DNA of 64,000 bases, taken from assembly GCF_038637725.1 (NCBI RefSeq), contig NZ_CP152052.1:248001-312000 (forward strand), read 5' to 3'. Below, piece after piece: positions 53,449-62,268 of this stretch. The position numbers were made by a program, and so were the translations under genes. Numbering within the stretch: position 1 is the first letter of the stretch; every line of letters begins with the position of its first letter. Source of the stretch: Psychrobacillus sp. FSL H8-0483 (GTDB lineage: Bacteria > Bacillota > Bacilli > Bacillales_A > Planococcaceae). The notes under the pieces were generated by a model. The model was not told where the DNA came from. It ran no database searches and worked only from the letters and a program-made list of their open reading frames with translations.

Positions 53449-53487
53449 TTAACAAAGAATTTACCTAAGGTTAATACTTAGTTCACA
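53449..53487 (+). promoter_or_regulatory. four-repeat PhoP box upstream of the organophosphorus operon
   Basis: TTAACA (53449), TTTACC (53460), TTAATA (53471) and TTCACA (53482) are direct repeats with exact 11-bp phasing and 5-bp gaps, matching TT(A/T/C)A(C/T)A of Bacillus PhoP boxes. A possible -10 box TACAAT lies at 53508-53513, about 20 bp further on. The box also overlaps the likely gbsR-like promoter on the other strand. The rest of 53411-53796 holds the near-palindrome TTGTAAAATTTACAA at 53589-53603 and no gene. Confidence 0.7.
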
Positions 53488-53796
53488 TTAAGATTTTATA
53501 TTGAGTGTACAATATTTTTTGTACGCAAACGTGTTGCAAATCAATAATACCAAATATAAAATGCGAAATAAACATAAAATTAAAAATATTGTAAAATTTA
53601 CAAATGAAAAAAAGATAAATCGAGGATGTGTAGATTAGCTGCCAGAATTTTGCTAAGGATTATTTGTTTTTACTTTTGTATATCGGCTTCCTTAGGTGTT
53701 TAAGATGTGGCTTCAAAAGTCCAGTTAAAGTAATCGTTGTCGTGTAGCTGGAACAATGACGCCAACTATAAGAATTTGATGAGGAGATTTTTTAAG

Positions 53797-54885
53797 ATGT
53801 CAACTATTACGTTAAAGTCATTGTCGAAACAATATACGAATGAAAAAAAAACACTAGATGATATAAGTCTGGATATTAAAGATAAAGAGTTCTTAGTGTT
53901 GCTTGGTCCATCTGGATGTGGTAAATCCACTTTGCTGAGAATGATTGCTGGAATTGAAGATATTACACAAGGTGATGTATACATTGGTGATGTTTGTGTA
54001 AACGAAGTGGAACCGAAGGACCGAGGAGTAGCGATGGTTTTTCAAAATTATGCTCTTTATCCACATATGACTGTATTTGAAAATATGGCTTATGGTTTGA
54101 AAATAAAGAAGGTCAAAAAGATTGAAAGAGAAAGACGGATCAATAATGCGGCAGAGATATTGCAAATTACTTCATTATTGAAACGTTTTCCTAGCCAATT
54201 GTCAGGAGGCCAAAAGCAGCGTGTTGCAATAGGAAGAGCTATTGTAAAAGAACCGAAAGTTTTTTTGATGGACGAGCCGTTATCTAATTTAGATGCAAAG
54301 TTAAGAAATGAAATGAGAATTGAAATTAAAAAGCTTCATGAGCGCTTGAACTCCACTTTTATTTATGTAACGCATGATCAGGTGGAAGCTGTTACTCTAG
54401 GCGATCGAATCGCGATTATGGCAGAAGGGGAATTTAGGCAAATAGGTACTCCTATGGAAATAATAAACTGCCCTGTAGATATGTTCGTAGCTAACTTTAT
54501 CAGTTCACCTCCCATCAATTATTTAGATGCTACTCTAGTACATCAAAATCAACAAGTTCATGTCGATATTGACGGGGTTTTATTGGAGACAGACCTGCCA
54601 TTAGAAACGATTAAAGATAATCCAAATGTTGTAGCAGGAATTAGACCCGAGCATTGTTACATTACAGAAGAAGAGCATAATGCACTAAAAATGGAGGTCT
54701 TGTTTACAGAAATTATAGGTACTGATGTGTTAATACACTTAAAATATAAGACACTCAATTTCCTTGTGAAAGAAAGCTTTACTCAAACCTATGAAAAAGG
54801 TCAAAAGTTAAATGTGAAAATGAAAGCGAACAATCTTAACATGTTTGACAAAAATACTCAAAAAAATTTAAGGAGATTCCAATGA
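53797..54885 (+). CDS. Ugp/Msm-type ABC transporter ATPase
   Basis: A 362-residue importer ATPase, paralogous to UgpC at 16904. Walker A GPSGCGKST lies near residues 37-45, the Q-loop at [11 protein letters not shown], the signature LSGGQKQR near 134, Walker [15 protein letters not shown] near 154 and an OB-fold tail. The start is ATG 53797 with GAGGAG at 53781-53786. It is the first gene after the PhoP box and overlaps the hydrolase gene by 4 bp (ATGA). Confidence 0.85.
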   Translation: MSTITLKSLSKQYTNEKKTLDDISLDIKDKEFLVLLGPSGCGKSTLLRMIAGIEDITQGDVYIGDVCVNEVEPKDRGVAMVFQNYALYPHMTVFENMAYGLKIKKVKKIERERRINNAAEILQITSLLKRFPSQLSGGQKQRVAIGRAIVKEPKVFLMDEPLSNLDAKLRNEMRIEIKKLHERLNSTFIYVTHDQVEAVTLGDRIAIMAEGEFRQIGTPMEIINCPVDMFVANFISSPPINYLDATLVHQNQQVHVDIDGVLLETDLPLETIKDNPNVVAGIRPEHCYITEEEHNALKMEVLFTEIIGTDVLIHLKYKTLNFLVKESFTQTYEKGQKLNVKMKANNLNMFDKNTQKNLRRFQ

Positions 54886-56036
54886 ATGTTCTTATTTCAA
54901 TAGATGGTTTAAGTTATAAAATTTTTGAGCGTTATTCACAGCAATTCATTAGTAATGGATTTTCGTATATCAAGAAAATCATCACAACGTTTCCTTCGGT
55001 TACATTTAATGCTCATGCTACAGCAATAACCGGGAACAATCATCATAAACATAGTGTGTTTGATAATATTTTATCTCGTTCCGAAACAATAGAAAGAATC
55101 CCGTTGTATGACGATCATGAAATCATTTGTAATGAAGCTTTACATAGACAAACATTATTTCACTCACTTTCTATGAATAACTTGAAGAGTAGTTCTATCC
55201 ATTGGCCGCTAACGTCTGGTAACCCATATATTAATCATTTAGTTACTGAATCAAGTAGTAAAAAAAAGATTCAAAAACCTGATTCTGTATACGAGATTGA
55301 TAGAATCGCATTGCATGAAACGATGCAGTCGATTGAATCGAATTCTTATCCTTTTATAGCTACAAGGTTCATTGGTTATGATGCCCTGTCCCATAAATAC
55401 GGAAAGGACTCTTTAGAGGCAACTGAACATGTACAAATTTTATTTGAATATGTTAATCAAATTTATAACATGTTAGAAAAATCCCAAAAATCATACAACC
55501 TGCTTGTATTTTCAGATCATGGTCAAAGTGATGTTGAAACGTTCTTTTATCCAAATGAAGTATTGGCACAAACTCGTTGGAAGAAGCATTTGTTTGAGCA
55601 GGAAATAAGATTTATTACCGATGGAAGCGGCTCATTGTTGTTTTACAGCTTGTTGGACCGCCAGCAAAACAGAGAAATTATGGACTATTTCAATGATTTG
55701 AATGAAGTGAATCATTTCTATGAGGTAGAAGCCGAGTCTAATTCACAGTTTAAACCTGTTGGCATCTTGGATTTAAAACACACGGTATGCGGTGAAGATA
55801 TTTTCACTCCAGAAGAACCGAAATACAAGGAATTGAAAAGTTTACATGGGTATCACCCTACCGCGGTTGATGAAATGAATGGATTTATGGTATGCATTGG
55901 CGATCAAATCAACAAGGGAAAGATTATCGAACAAGAGCGAATAGAAAATATTGCACCTACTTTAGCCAAATTGTCTCAAATCCAGCACGATTGCAATGGT
56001 GAGGAAATTAATGACATCATTAGGGAGTTTGAATAA
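54882..56036 (+). CDS. alkaline-phosphatase-superfamily phosphodiesterase/phosphonate hydrolase
   Basis: A 384-residue metal-dependent hydrolase. LISIDGL holds a metal-binding Asp8. FPSVTFNAHATAITG near residues 37-51 holds the likely nucleophile Thr41. YDALSHKYG near 166, FSDHGQSDV near 209 and LHGYHPT near 327 supply the remaining Asp and His metal ligands. The superfamily includes nucleotide pyrophosphatases, phosphodiesterases and phosphonoacetate hydrolase. There is no signal peptide, so it is cytoplasmic and acts after import. It sits inside a transporter operon, overlapping the ATPase gene by 4 bp and touching the permease gene. Its substrate is probably the imported phosphorus compound. 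Confidence 0.83.
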   Translation: MNVLISIDGLSYKIFERYSQQFISNGFSYIKKIITTFPSVTFNAHATAITGNNHHKHSVFDNILSRSETIERIPLYDDHEIICNEALHRQTLFHSLSMNNLKSSSIHWPLTSGNPYINHLVTESSSKKKIQKPDSVYEIDRIALHETMQSIESNSYPFIATRFIGYDALSHKYGKDSLEATEHVQILFEYVNQIYNMLEKSQKSYNLLVFSDHGQSDVETFFYPNEVLAQTRWKKHLFEQEIRFITDGSGSLLFYSLLDRQQNREIMDYFNDLNEVNHFYEVEAESNSQFKPVGILDLKHTVCGEDIFTPEEPKYKELKSLHGYHPTAVDEMNGFMVCIGDQINKGKIIEQERIENIAPTLAKLSQIQHDCNGEEINDIIREFE

Positions 56037-56924
56037 ATGAGTGGATTAACTAGCAGAAGTATAAAAGATAACTTATGGTCGTTCGCCCTGTTACTGCCAA
56101 TACTAATTCCATTAGTTGTTTTTTGGATATACCCTATGGTTAGTACTTTTCACATTAGTTTTACAGATTGGAACTACATTTCCCCCGAATTTAATTATGT
56201 GGGATTGGAAAATTATAAAGACTTTATAGGTGATTCATTTTTTATAAAAGTATTAATTAATACGCTGGTGTTTACTACCTTTACAGTAGTGCCGCCAATC
56301 ATTCTAGGATTGTACGTGGCTATCCTATTGAGCAAAATAAAAGCACTTCGTACTTTCTTTGTTGCTACTATTTTCTCATCATGGATTACGCCAACTATCG
56401 TTGTTTCAATGGTATGGGTTAGTGTTTTCGATAAAGATACGGGAATCATTAATGCAATATTAGAAGTTGTAGGCATCGCACCGGTTGAGTGGTTGGGTGG
56501 ACAAACTAGCTCCATGATTGTAGTAATCGTCGTAACTGTTTGGCGATATTTAGGTTTATCTATCTTGTTACTAACCTCTTCTTTGGCAAAGTTAGACCCT
56601 GAGGTGGAGAAAGCAAATGATTTGGATGGAGGCAAAGGATTAAGAAAATTAACGAAAATTACATTGCCGGCTATTTCTCCAATGCTTTTATTTTTGTTTA
56701 TCTTATTTACTTTAGATTCGCTTAAAGCGTACGACCAAATTTACATTTTAACACAAGGCGGCCCTTCTGGTGCGACTTCCACGATCATGTACTATTTTTA
56801 TGTGTTAGCTTTTGAATGGTATGAAACTGGACCAGCTTCTGCTTTGGCAATAATATTCCTTGTGATTTGTCTTCTGATCAGCTCTATAAATTATATTATA
56901 TCCAAACTATTGTTTAATAAATGA
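56037..56924 (+). CDS. UgpA-type ABC transporter permease
   Basis: A 295-residue permease with six helices starting near residue 13. The contact loop EKANDLDGGKGLRKLTKITLPAI lies near 191-213. YDQIYILTQGGPSGAT near 236-251 is typical of UgpA/MsmE-linked permeases. It starts directly after the hydrolase stop codon. It pairs with the next gene product. Confidence 0.85.
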   Translation: MSGLTSRSIKDNLWSFALLLPILIPLVVFWIYPMVSTFHISFTDWNYISPEFNYVGLENYKDFIGDSFFIKVLINTLVFTTFTVVPPIILGLYVAILLSKIKALRTFFVATIFSSWITPTIVVSMVWVSVFDKDTGIINAILEVVGIAPVEWLGGQTSSMIVVIVVTVWRYLGLSILLLTSSLAKLDPEVEKANDLDGGKGLRKLTKITLPAISPMLLFLFILFTLDSLKAYDQIYILTQGGPSGATSTIMYYFYVLAFEWYETGPASALAIIFLVICLLISSINYIISKLLFNK

Positions 56925-56936
56925 GGTGGAGTTGTC

Positions 56937-57758
56937 TTGCCAAGAGTTAAGAAAGGCTTAAATTATTTAATACTATTTTTATTAGTGTTCATTATGATAT
57001 TTCCGTATATTTGGATGTTTCTTGTTTCTATCAAACCTAAAAGCGAGCTTTACAGTGGAAATATTTTACCTTCAACTTTTCACTTTGAAAATTATCTAAG
57101 AGTATTTACTGAAACTAAGATGTTCCTTTTTTTAGGGAACAGTATTTATGTCAGCTTAATAATCATTGTGTTTCAGGTCTTATCAGCTATTTTAGCTGCT
57201 TATGTTTTTGCAATGATTAAGAAAAAATGGGTGCAATTTTGTTTTGTTATTATATTGGCAACGTACATGTTGCCAGCAGCTATAACCTACATTCCCTCAT
57301 TCATCCTTATTTCAAAAATGAATTTGTTGGATACGCATTTAGGTTATATCTTGAGTGAATTTATCAGTATTTTTGCTATTTTCTTTTTGCGACAAACATT
57401 CGTTCAAGTTCCGAAAGAAGTGGTTTATGCAGCTAAATTGGATGGTGCTGGTCATTTAAGGCTAATATTCACAGTATTTATTCCTTATTCCAAAAATGCG
57501 ATTGCATCATTAATACTGATTACTTTCATTTACAGTTACAACAACTATATGTGGCCTTCATTGTTAATCAAATCAGAGGATAACATGTTCGTAACAATTG
57601 GCTTGAGAAGATTGTTCATGAGTCAGGCTGGTTATGGTATGGATTTACCTTTAGCTATGGCTGCCTCGGCTGTTTCGTTGCTTCCAATGTTTATACTATT
57701 GGCAGTTTCAAATAAGAAAATTATTAATTCGATGTCTAGTCTTTATGTAAATAAATAA
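56937..57758 (+). CDS. UgpE-type ABC transporter permease
   Basis: A 273-residue permease with six helices. The contact loop EVVYAAKLDGAGHLRLIFTVFIP lies near 160-182, and YSYNNYMWPSLLI near 200 is the UgpE/MalG hallmark. The start is TTG 56937, with GAGGTGGAG at 56923-56931 overlapping the previous stop codon. The 95 bp to the next gene hold a short run of sequence without a supported ORF. Confidence 0.85.
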   Translation: MPRVKKGLNYLILFLLVFIMIFPYIWMFLVSIKPKSELYSGNILPSTFHFENYLRVFTETKMFLFLGNSIYVSLIIIVFQVLSAILAAYVFAMIKKKWVQFCFVIILATYMLPAAITYIPSFILISKMNLLDTHLGYILSEFISIFAIFFLRQTFVQVPKEVVYAAKLDGAGHLRLIFTVFIPYSKNAIASLILITFIYSYNNYMWPSLLIKSEDNMFVTIGLRRLFMSQAGYGMDLPLAMAASAVSLLPMFILLAVSNKKIINSMSSLYVNK

Positions 57759-57853
57759 AAGGTGGTGATGAATGTTAACTATATCCTACTAATTGATAAG
57801 TTAGAAAAGTACTTAATAAAACAAAAGTAGCATATTTTCGGAGGGATCATATT

Positions 57854-59170
57854 GTGGAAAATCAGAACAAGACAATAAAAAAAATATTGATTTATTCTAT
57901 GATTTTTATATTTATTTTGGCTGGAGTGATAGGGTGCTCGAATAGTACTACAACGGAAAAAGATACGTCCGAAAGTAATGAAAAAATTAAAATTGAATTT
58001 TACTATGGTCTTGGCGGCAAACTTGGAGATACGATGGGAAAAATAGTACAAGATTTTAATAATAGTAATGAACAATATGAAATCGTACCGATCATCCAAG
58101 GAGATTATGGCGAAACTTTACAAGCTTTGCAAGCTTCACTAGCAGCTAAAAAGCCGCCCGCTTTAGCAATTAATCGATACCCAGAATTTATGAAGTTGGC
58201 AAAAAATGATGTGTTGCTACCATTAGATGAAAATATCAATAACCCAGAATATAACAAAGAAGATTTTCTCCTTCTGGAGCAAGGAAAATATAATGATGCA
58301 ATCTTAGGTGTCCCGGCATATATTGCGTCACCAATGATGTATTACAGAAAAGATATCTTTGAAAAATACAATATTGATTACGATTCTTTAGAAAACTTCG
58401 AACAATTAGCAGAAGCAGCAAAACTTATCAAGGAAAAAGAAGGAATTAGTGGATGGTCCATTATGTGGTATGCAGAACACATGATAGATTATGCTCGTTC
58501 AGCAGGTGGAGATATAGTTAGCGAAGATGGTAAGACCGTTACTATCGACTCGGAAGAATGGATTTATGCTTGGGACCAGATTAGAAAATGGATTCATGAG
58601 GATAAAATCATGGATACCGTATACGGTGGAAATGGATGGGAATGGTGGTATAAAACGATTGACAATATGATGAATGGGAAATCTGCAGGATATACGGGTT
58701 CTTCTGGTGATGGAGGAGATTTGGATTTCACTAAAGTTGCAACTGGAATGCAGAAAGGTTTTAAAGGAAGCGAGCCGAGACCTGTAGCTACTGCTGTCAT
58801 GTTTAACTTATTCAAGGATACTCCTAAAGAACAACAACAGGGAGCTTGGGAGTTTGTGAAGTACTTTACAGAAGCAGAGCAAACAGCATACTGGGCCGTG
58901 GAAACTGGATATATCCCAGTGAGAGATAGTGCTGTGGATACGGAAGTCTATCAAAATAAGTTAAAAGAAAATCCATACTTATCGGTTCCATTGGAACAAG
59001 CAAAGACAAATGGCATTGCTCCTTTTGTAGATCCAACGGGTGGTAAAATTTACAATGAAATAGAATTGGCGAAAGATAAGGTATTAATTGAAAATATACC
59101 AGCAGCAGAAGCATTAAAAGAGGCGAAAATAAAAGCTCAAGAAGAGCTTGATAAAGCACTTAATCAGTAA
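57854..59170 (+). CDS. UgpB-like substrate-binding lipoprotein
   Basis: A 438-residue lipoprotein with lipobox VIGC (Cys28). The family-1 binding fold shows FYYGLGGKLGDTMGKIVQDF, a glycine-rich version of the UgpB FWHSMGG motif, then VPAYIASPMMYYRKDIF, FKDTPKEQQQGAWEFVKYF and AYWAVETGYIPVRDSA. The Trp/His of UgpB's FWHSM is replaced by FYYGL, so the ligand may differ from glycerol-3-phosphate. The start is GTG 57854 with GGAGGG. A perfect hairpin follows it. Confidence 0.84.
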   Translation: MENQNKTIKKILIYSMIFIFILAGVIGCSNSTTTEKDTSESNEKIKIEFYYGLGGKLGDTMGKIVQDFNNSNEQYEIVPIIQGDYGETLQALQASLAAKKPPALAINRYPEFMKLAKNDVLLPLDENINNPEYNKEDFLLLEQGKYNDAILGVPAYIASPMMYYRKDIFEKYNIDYDSLENFEQLAEAAKLIKEKEGISGWSIMWYAEHMIDYARSAGGDIVSEDGKTVTIDSEEWIYAWDQIRKWIHEDKIMDTVYGGNGWEWWYKTIDNMMNGKSAGYTGSSGDGGDLDFTKVATGMQKGFKGSEPRPVATAVMFNLFKDTPKEQQQGAWEFVKYFTEAEQTAYWAVETGYIPVRDSAVDTEVYQNKLKENPYLSVPLEQAKTNGIAPFVDPTGGKIYNEIELAKDKVLIENIPAAEALKEAKIKAQEELDKALNQ

Positions 59171-59183
59171 CTGTAATAACTAA

Positions 59184-59211
59184 AACTCTCTGTGTAGAGT
59201 CACAGAGAGTT
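59184..59211 (+). other. perfect intercistronic hairpin, probably mRNA-stabilising
   Basis: AACTCTCTGTG and CACAGAGAGTT are exact complements around TAGAGT, forming an 11-bp stem. There is no T-run afterwards, so it is probably not a terminator. It could protect the transporter mRNA 3' end after processing. Confidence 0.6.
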
Positions 59212-59245
59212 CTATATTAAATTATGAGAATTGGAGAGATTAATA

Positions 59246-59980
59246 ATGAAAGAAAATATTGCATTAGCTGTATTTGATCTAGCTGGAACATTGGTAGAGG
59301 ATAATAATGGGGTAAGAGATTGTCTGCACAAAGCGGCTATTGAGTATGGGTTAAACGTAACTAAAGATGAAATTAGCACTCATATGGGAACGAACAAGAT
59401 CCATTTATATCAATTTTTAATTGCGAGAGCAAATGGAAAAGAGATTGATTTCAAAAATTTCGAGGTAGATATTGACGATACAACACATGATGAAGCTGTA
59501 AAAATATATCATAAATATACAGAATACATGATTTCCTATTATAAAGAAAACTGTCGAGAAATTGAAGGTGCCACAGAAACCCTGAGATGGTGCAAGGAAA
59601 ATGGAATAAAGGTAGCGACGGGAACAGGTTTTCATAAAGATATTAACAATGTAATTATGGAATCATTAGGTTGGGTAAAAGATGGTTTAATTGATTATGC
59701 AGTAGACCTTGATATGGTCCCAGAAGGTAAAGGACGACCTGCACCTTTTATGGTTTTTAAAGCTATGGAGTATTTAAATGTTCAAAACATCAGACAAGTT
59801 ATTAAAATCGGTGATACACCAGCTGACATGCTCGAAGGATATAATGCAGGCTGTCGAGCGGTAATTGGCGTGACTCAAGGGTCGACTCCAATTGAAGTGT
59901 GGGGTAAGTATTGGCATACTCATGTTATAAGTACTGTGAAAGAACTGCCAGAGCTTATTGAGTCAGGTAAAATTGTGTAA
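59246..59980 (+). CDS. phosphonatase-like HAD hydrolase
   Basis: A 244-residue HAD enzyme. The nucleophile motif is DLAGT (Asp11) with Ala13 at the +2 position, where ordinary HAD phosphatases have Asp; DxAGT is the hallmark of phosphonoacetaldehyde hydrolase and its relatives. MGTNK places Lys51 close to the Schiff-base Lys53 of PhnX. GRPAPFMVFKAM near 167 and IGDTPADMLEGYNAGC near 188 also match this clade. It may cleave a C-P bond or a related phosphate. The start is ATG 59246 with GGAGAG at 59233-59238. It overlaps the next gene by 1 bp. Confidence 0.82.
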   Translation: MKENIALAVFDLAGTLVEDNNGVRDCLHKAAIEYGLNVTKDEISTHMGTNKIHLYQFLIARANGKEIDFKNFEVDIDDTTHDEAVKIYHKYTEYMISYYKENCREIEGATETLRWCKENGIKVATGTGFHKDINNVIMESLGWVKDGLIDYAVDLDMVPEGKGRPAPFMVFKAMEYLNVQNIRQVIKIGDTPADMLEGYNAGCRAVIGVTQGSTPIEVWGKYWHTHVISTVKELPELIESGKIV

Positions 59981-60909
59981 TGATTCCATACGAAAAAGCG
60001 GCAAGTATAGGCATTGTGTTACCTAAGTTATTTCCATTCTCTCAAAGCAAACCAGAAGAGATGATTTCAAGTCTTATTACTATACTGGAAGATCCTTTTT
60101 TTACGGCAGTTGAAGTCTCTTATATTGCTGATAAAGAGGCAAGAGAGATGGTTAAAAAATATTTAGATTATAGTTGTGTGGAAACCATTTTCAATGGTGG
60201 AGATGCTTTCAGAGAATTAAAGATTAATTTAAGTTCTTTAGATCCTGATATTAGAAAACAGTCTATTCTTCAGTGTCAAATGCTGGTTGACCATTGCTAC
60301 GAGATGGGTGCAAAAATTATGCATATCGTCACAGGGAAATTTGAAGGAGAAGAAAGTAAACATCAGAATATAAATGCTTTTATTGATTCAACAATGAAGT
60401 TGTGTAAGTACGCTAAAGATAAAGCTGATGCATATGAGCTTAGCATCTCTCTAGAAATTGGCGATAGGCATGTTGACCGTAAATACTTGTTGGGCCCTAC
60501 CCATGAGGCAGTAAACGTAGCAAGAATTATTCAAAGTGAATACAATAATTTTGGTCTCCTACTTGACCAAAGTCACCTTCCTATTATGGGAGAAGATCCG
60601 AATAAATCACTGTGGCTTGCCAAAGATTATCTAACTCACATCCATATAGGGAATAGTTACATTAAAAATAGAGACGTCAGTTATTTTGGTGATAAGCACA
60701 TTCCATTTGGGGTTAAGGATTCTGAAGTTGGTGTTGTTGAGCTTACAAAGTTTATCACAACTTTGCATGATATAGATTTTTTTAAGAGTCCTAAACCTAC
60801 AAGCAAGCCAGTAATTACATTTGAAGTCGGTTGTCTTGAAAATGAGTCACCAAAGCTAGTAATTGCAAATTTAAAACGTACTTTCTTTGAAGCTTGGGCA
60901 AATGCATAA
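59980..60909 (+). CDS. xylose-isomerase-like TIM-barrel isomerase/epimerase
   Basis: A 309-residue protein of the sugar phosphate isomerase/epimerase family. Metal-binding residues appear in order: Glu in SLEIGDR near 165, Asp and His in LLDQSHLP near 195, His in HIHIGNS near 222 and Glu in ITFEVGC near 285. It would interconvert aldose/ketose or epimerise a hydroxy compound. It is coupled to the HAD gene by TAATG and lies 25 bp before the dehydrogenase gene, so it works on the same pathway. Confidence 0.75.
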   Translation: MIPYEKAASIGIVLPKLFPFSQSKPEEMISSLITILEDPFFTAVEVSYIADKEAREMVKKYLDYSCVETIFNGGDAFRELKINLSSLDPDIRKQSILQCQMLVDHCYEMGAKIMHIVTGKFEGEESKHQNINAFIDSTMKLCKYAKDKADAYELSISLEIGDRHVDRKYLLGPTHEAVNVARIIQSEYNNFGLLLDQSHLPIMGEDPNKSLWLAKDYLTHIHIGNSYIKNRDVSYFGDKHIPFGVKDSEVGVVELTKFITTLHDIDFFKSPKPTSKPVITFEVGCLENESPKLVIANLKRTFFEAWANA

Positions 60910-60934
60910 ACTGATTGCAAGGAGTGTTATATAA

Positions 60935-61873
60935 ATGAATGTTGTAATTACAGGTTACTTTAACGATCAATCTAAACAGAGAGTTATTCAGTCGTTTCCG
61001 GAGGATTGGAAGATTCAAATCGTTGAACCTCAGCAAATCGATGAATTCATTGGTGAAGCCGATGTGTTAATTCCAGAACATATCGAAGTAAACGAATCCT
61101 TATTAAATAAAGCACATCATTTGAGATTTGTTCAAACGGGTGCAGGTTTTGATAATGTTGATATTGAAGCGTGTTCTAACAGGAAAATTTGGGTAAGTAA
61201 TGCGGCTGGAGTAAATGCTAATGCAGTCGCTGAACATATTCTAGCTTTAATACTAAATCATTATAAAAATATTTCATATCTAGATCGATTTATGAAGAAT
61301 AGAGAAGATGAAACGAAACTAGAGTATGTTGGCGGAGAGCTGTTTGGAAAAACAATAGGTACAATTGGCTTCGGTGCAATTGGTTCCAGAGTAGCTGAAC
61401 TGGCAAAAGCTTTCAACATGAAAGTGCTCGCTTATGATACAAATAAAAATATTCAAAGTGATGACGTTGAATTGGTTGATTTAGATACATTGATTAAAAA
61501 CTCTGACGTTATTACAATTAATATTTTCCTTGATGATTCTACAAGAAATTTAGTAGATAGTACATTTTTAAATAATATGAAAAACAATGCGTTGCTTGTG
61601 AATACAGCAAGAGGACCTATTGTATGTGAAGAAGATTTGATAAAAGCACTAAAAGATAATGTGATTGGTGGAGCTTGCCTTGATGTATTTACGGAGGAAC
61701 CCTTGAGTTTGGATAGTGAGTTGAGAAAATTAGGAAATGTTGTATTGACTCCTCATACAGCTGGTATGCCTGATGGAACGAAATTTCATGAAAAAAGGTA
61801 TCGTTTCTTTGTGCAAAATATATTGAGAATCCAACGTAATGAGACACCGATAAATAATTTAAATCAAGTATAG
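60935..61873 (+). CDS. NAD-dependent D-2-hydroxyacid dehydrogenase
   Basis: A 312-residue dehydrogenase. TGAGFDNVDIEAC near residue 70, the cofactor motif TIGFGAIGSRVAELA near 145, NTARGPIVCEEDL near 226 (Arg), DVFTEEPLS near 251 (Glu) and LTPHTAG near 272 (His) are intact. It lacks the Lys of phosphite dehydrogenase (GAG where PtxD has LKG), so phosphite oxidation is unlikely. AAGGAG precedes the ATG. It is the last gene of the operon, with a terminator after it. Confidence 0.83.
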   Translation: MNVVITGYFNDQSKQRVIQSFPEDWKIQIVEPQQIDEFIGEADVLIPEHIEVNESLLNKAHHLRFVQTGAGFDNVDIEACSNRKIWVSNAAGVNANAVAEHILALILNHYKNISYLDRFMKNREDETKLEYVGGELFGKTIGTIGFGAIGSRVAELAKAFNMKVLAYDTNKNIQSDDVELVDLDTLIKNSDVITINIFLDDSTRNLVDSTFLNNMKNNALLVNTARGPIVCEEDLIKALKDNVIGGACLDVFTEEPLSLDSELRKLGNVVLTPHTAGMPDGTKFHEKRYRFFVQNILRIQRNETPINNLNQV

Positions 61874-61883
61874 TAAATTTTGA

Positions 61884-61926
61884 GGAAACAAGCTGGAATC
61901 AGTATTATCTGACTCCAGCTTGTTTC
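61884..61926 (+). terminator. terminator of the organophosphorus operon
   Basis: GAAACAAGCTGGA pairs with TCCAGCTTGTTTC, with inner TCAG/CTGA. The remaining 340 bases to 62268 hold no gene; GATGCGGAAAGCG near 61974 may be a trace of the GC-rich repeat. Confidence 0.85.
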
Positions 61927-62268
61927 AATAGATATTTTGTACATGTATTGTGAGAGTTTTGTCACCTGTTGCGATGCGGAAAGCGTACTGAAATTCGTAA
62001 AGAAATAGTTCTAAGTGGAGTTGGGACTGGTCGTCCTTCCATCAAAAACTACATAGTAGATCATCTGTACAAACCTTTTACTTTTCTTAGCTACACATTT
62101 TAAAAAATGTATTATCAAGGCTAAGGGAAGCGACGGTTAAAGATCAGTAACAGTACTACCAAAAAGAAATGAGCTCATGGAAGTAACCATCCATTTACAT
62201 CAACTCTCGTTTCCCCGTTAAAGGAGTAGACGATGAGCAGTCCCAAACTCACAACTATAAGTTTTTAC

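Noticed and set aside
56213-56635. 140-codon minus-strand ORF inside the second permease gene
   Set aside because: It is an antisense frame of a clear membrane permease with no start signal.
60935-61873. phosphite dehydrogenase (PtxD)
   Set aside because: The dehydrogenase sits in a Pho-like operon, but the catalytic Lys of PtxD (LKGFDN) is replaced (GAGFDN). The general 2-hydroxyacid dehydrogenase motifs fit better.
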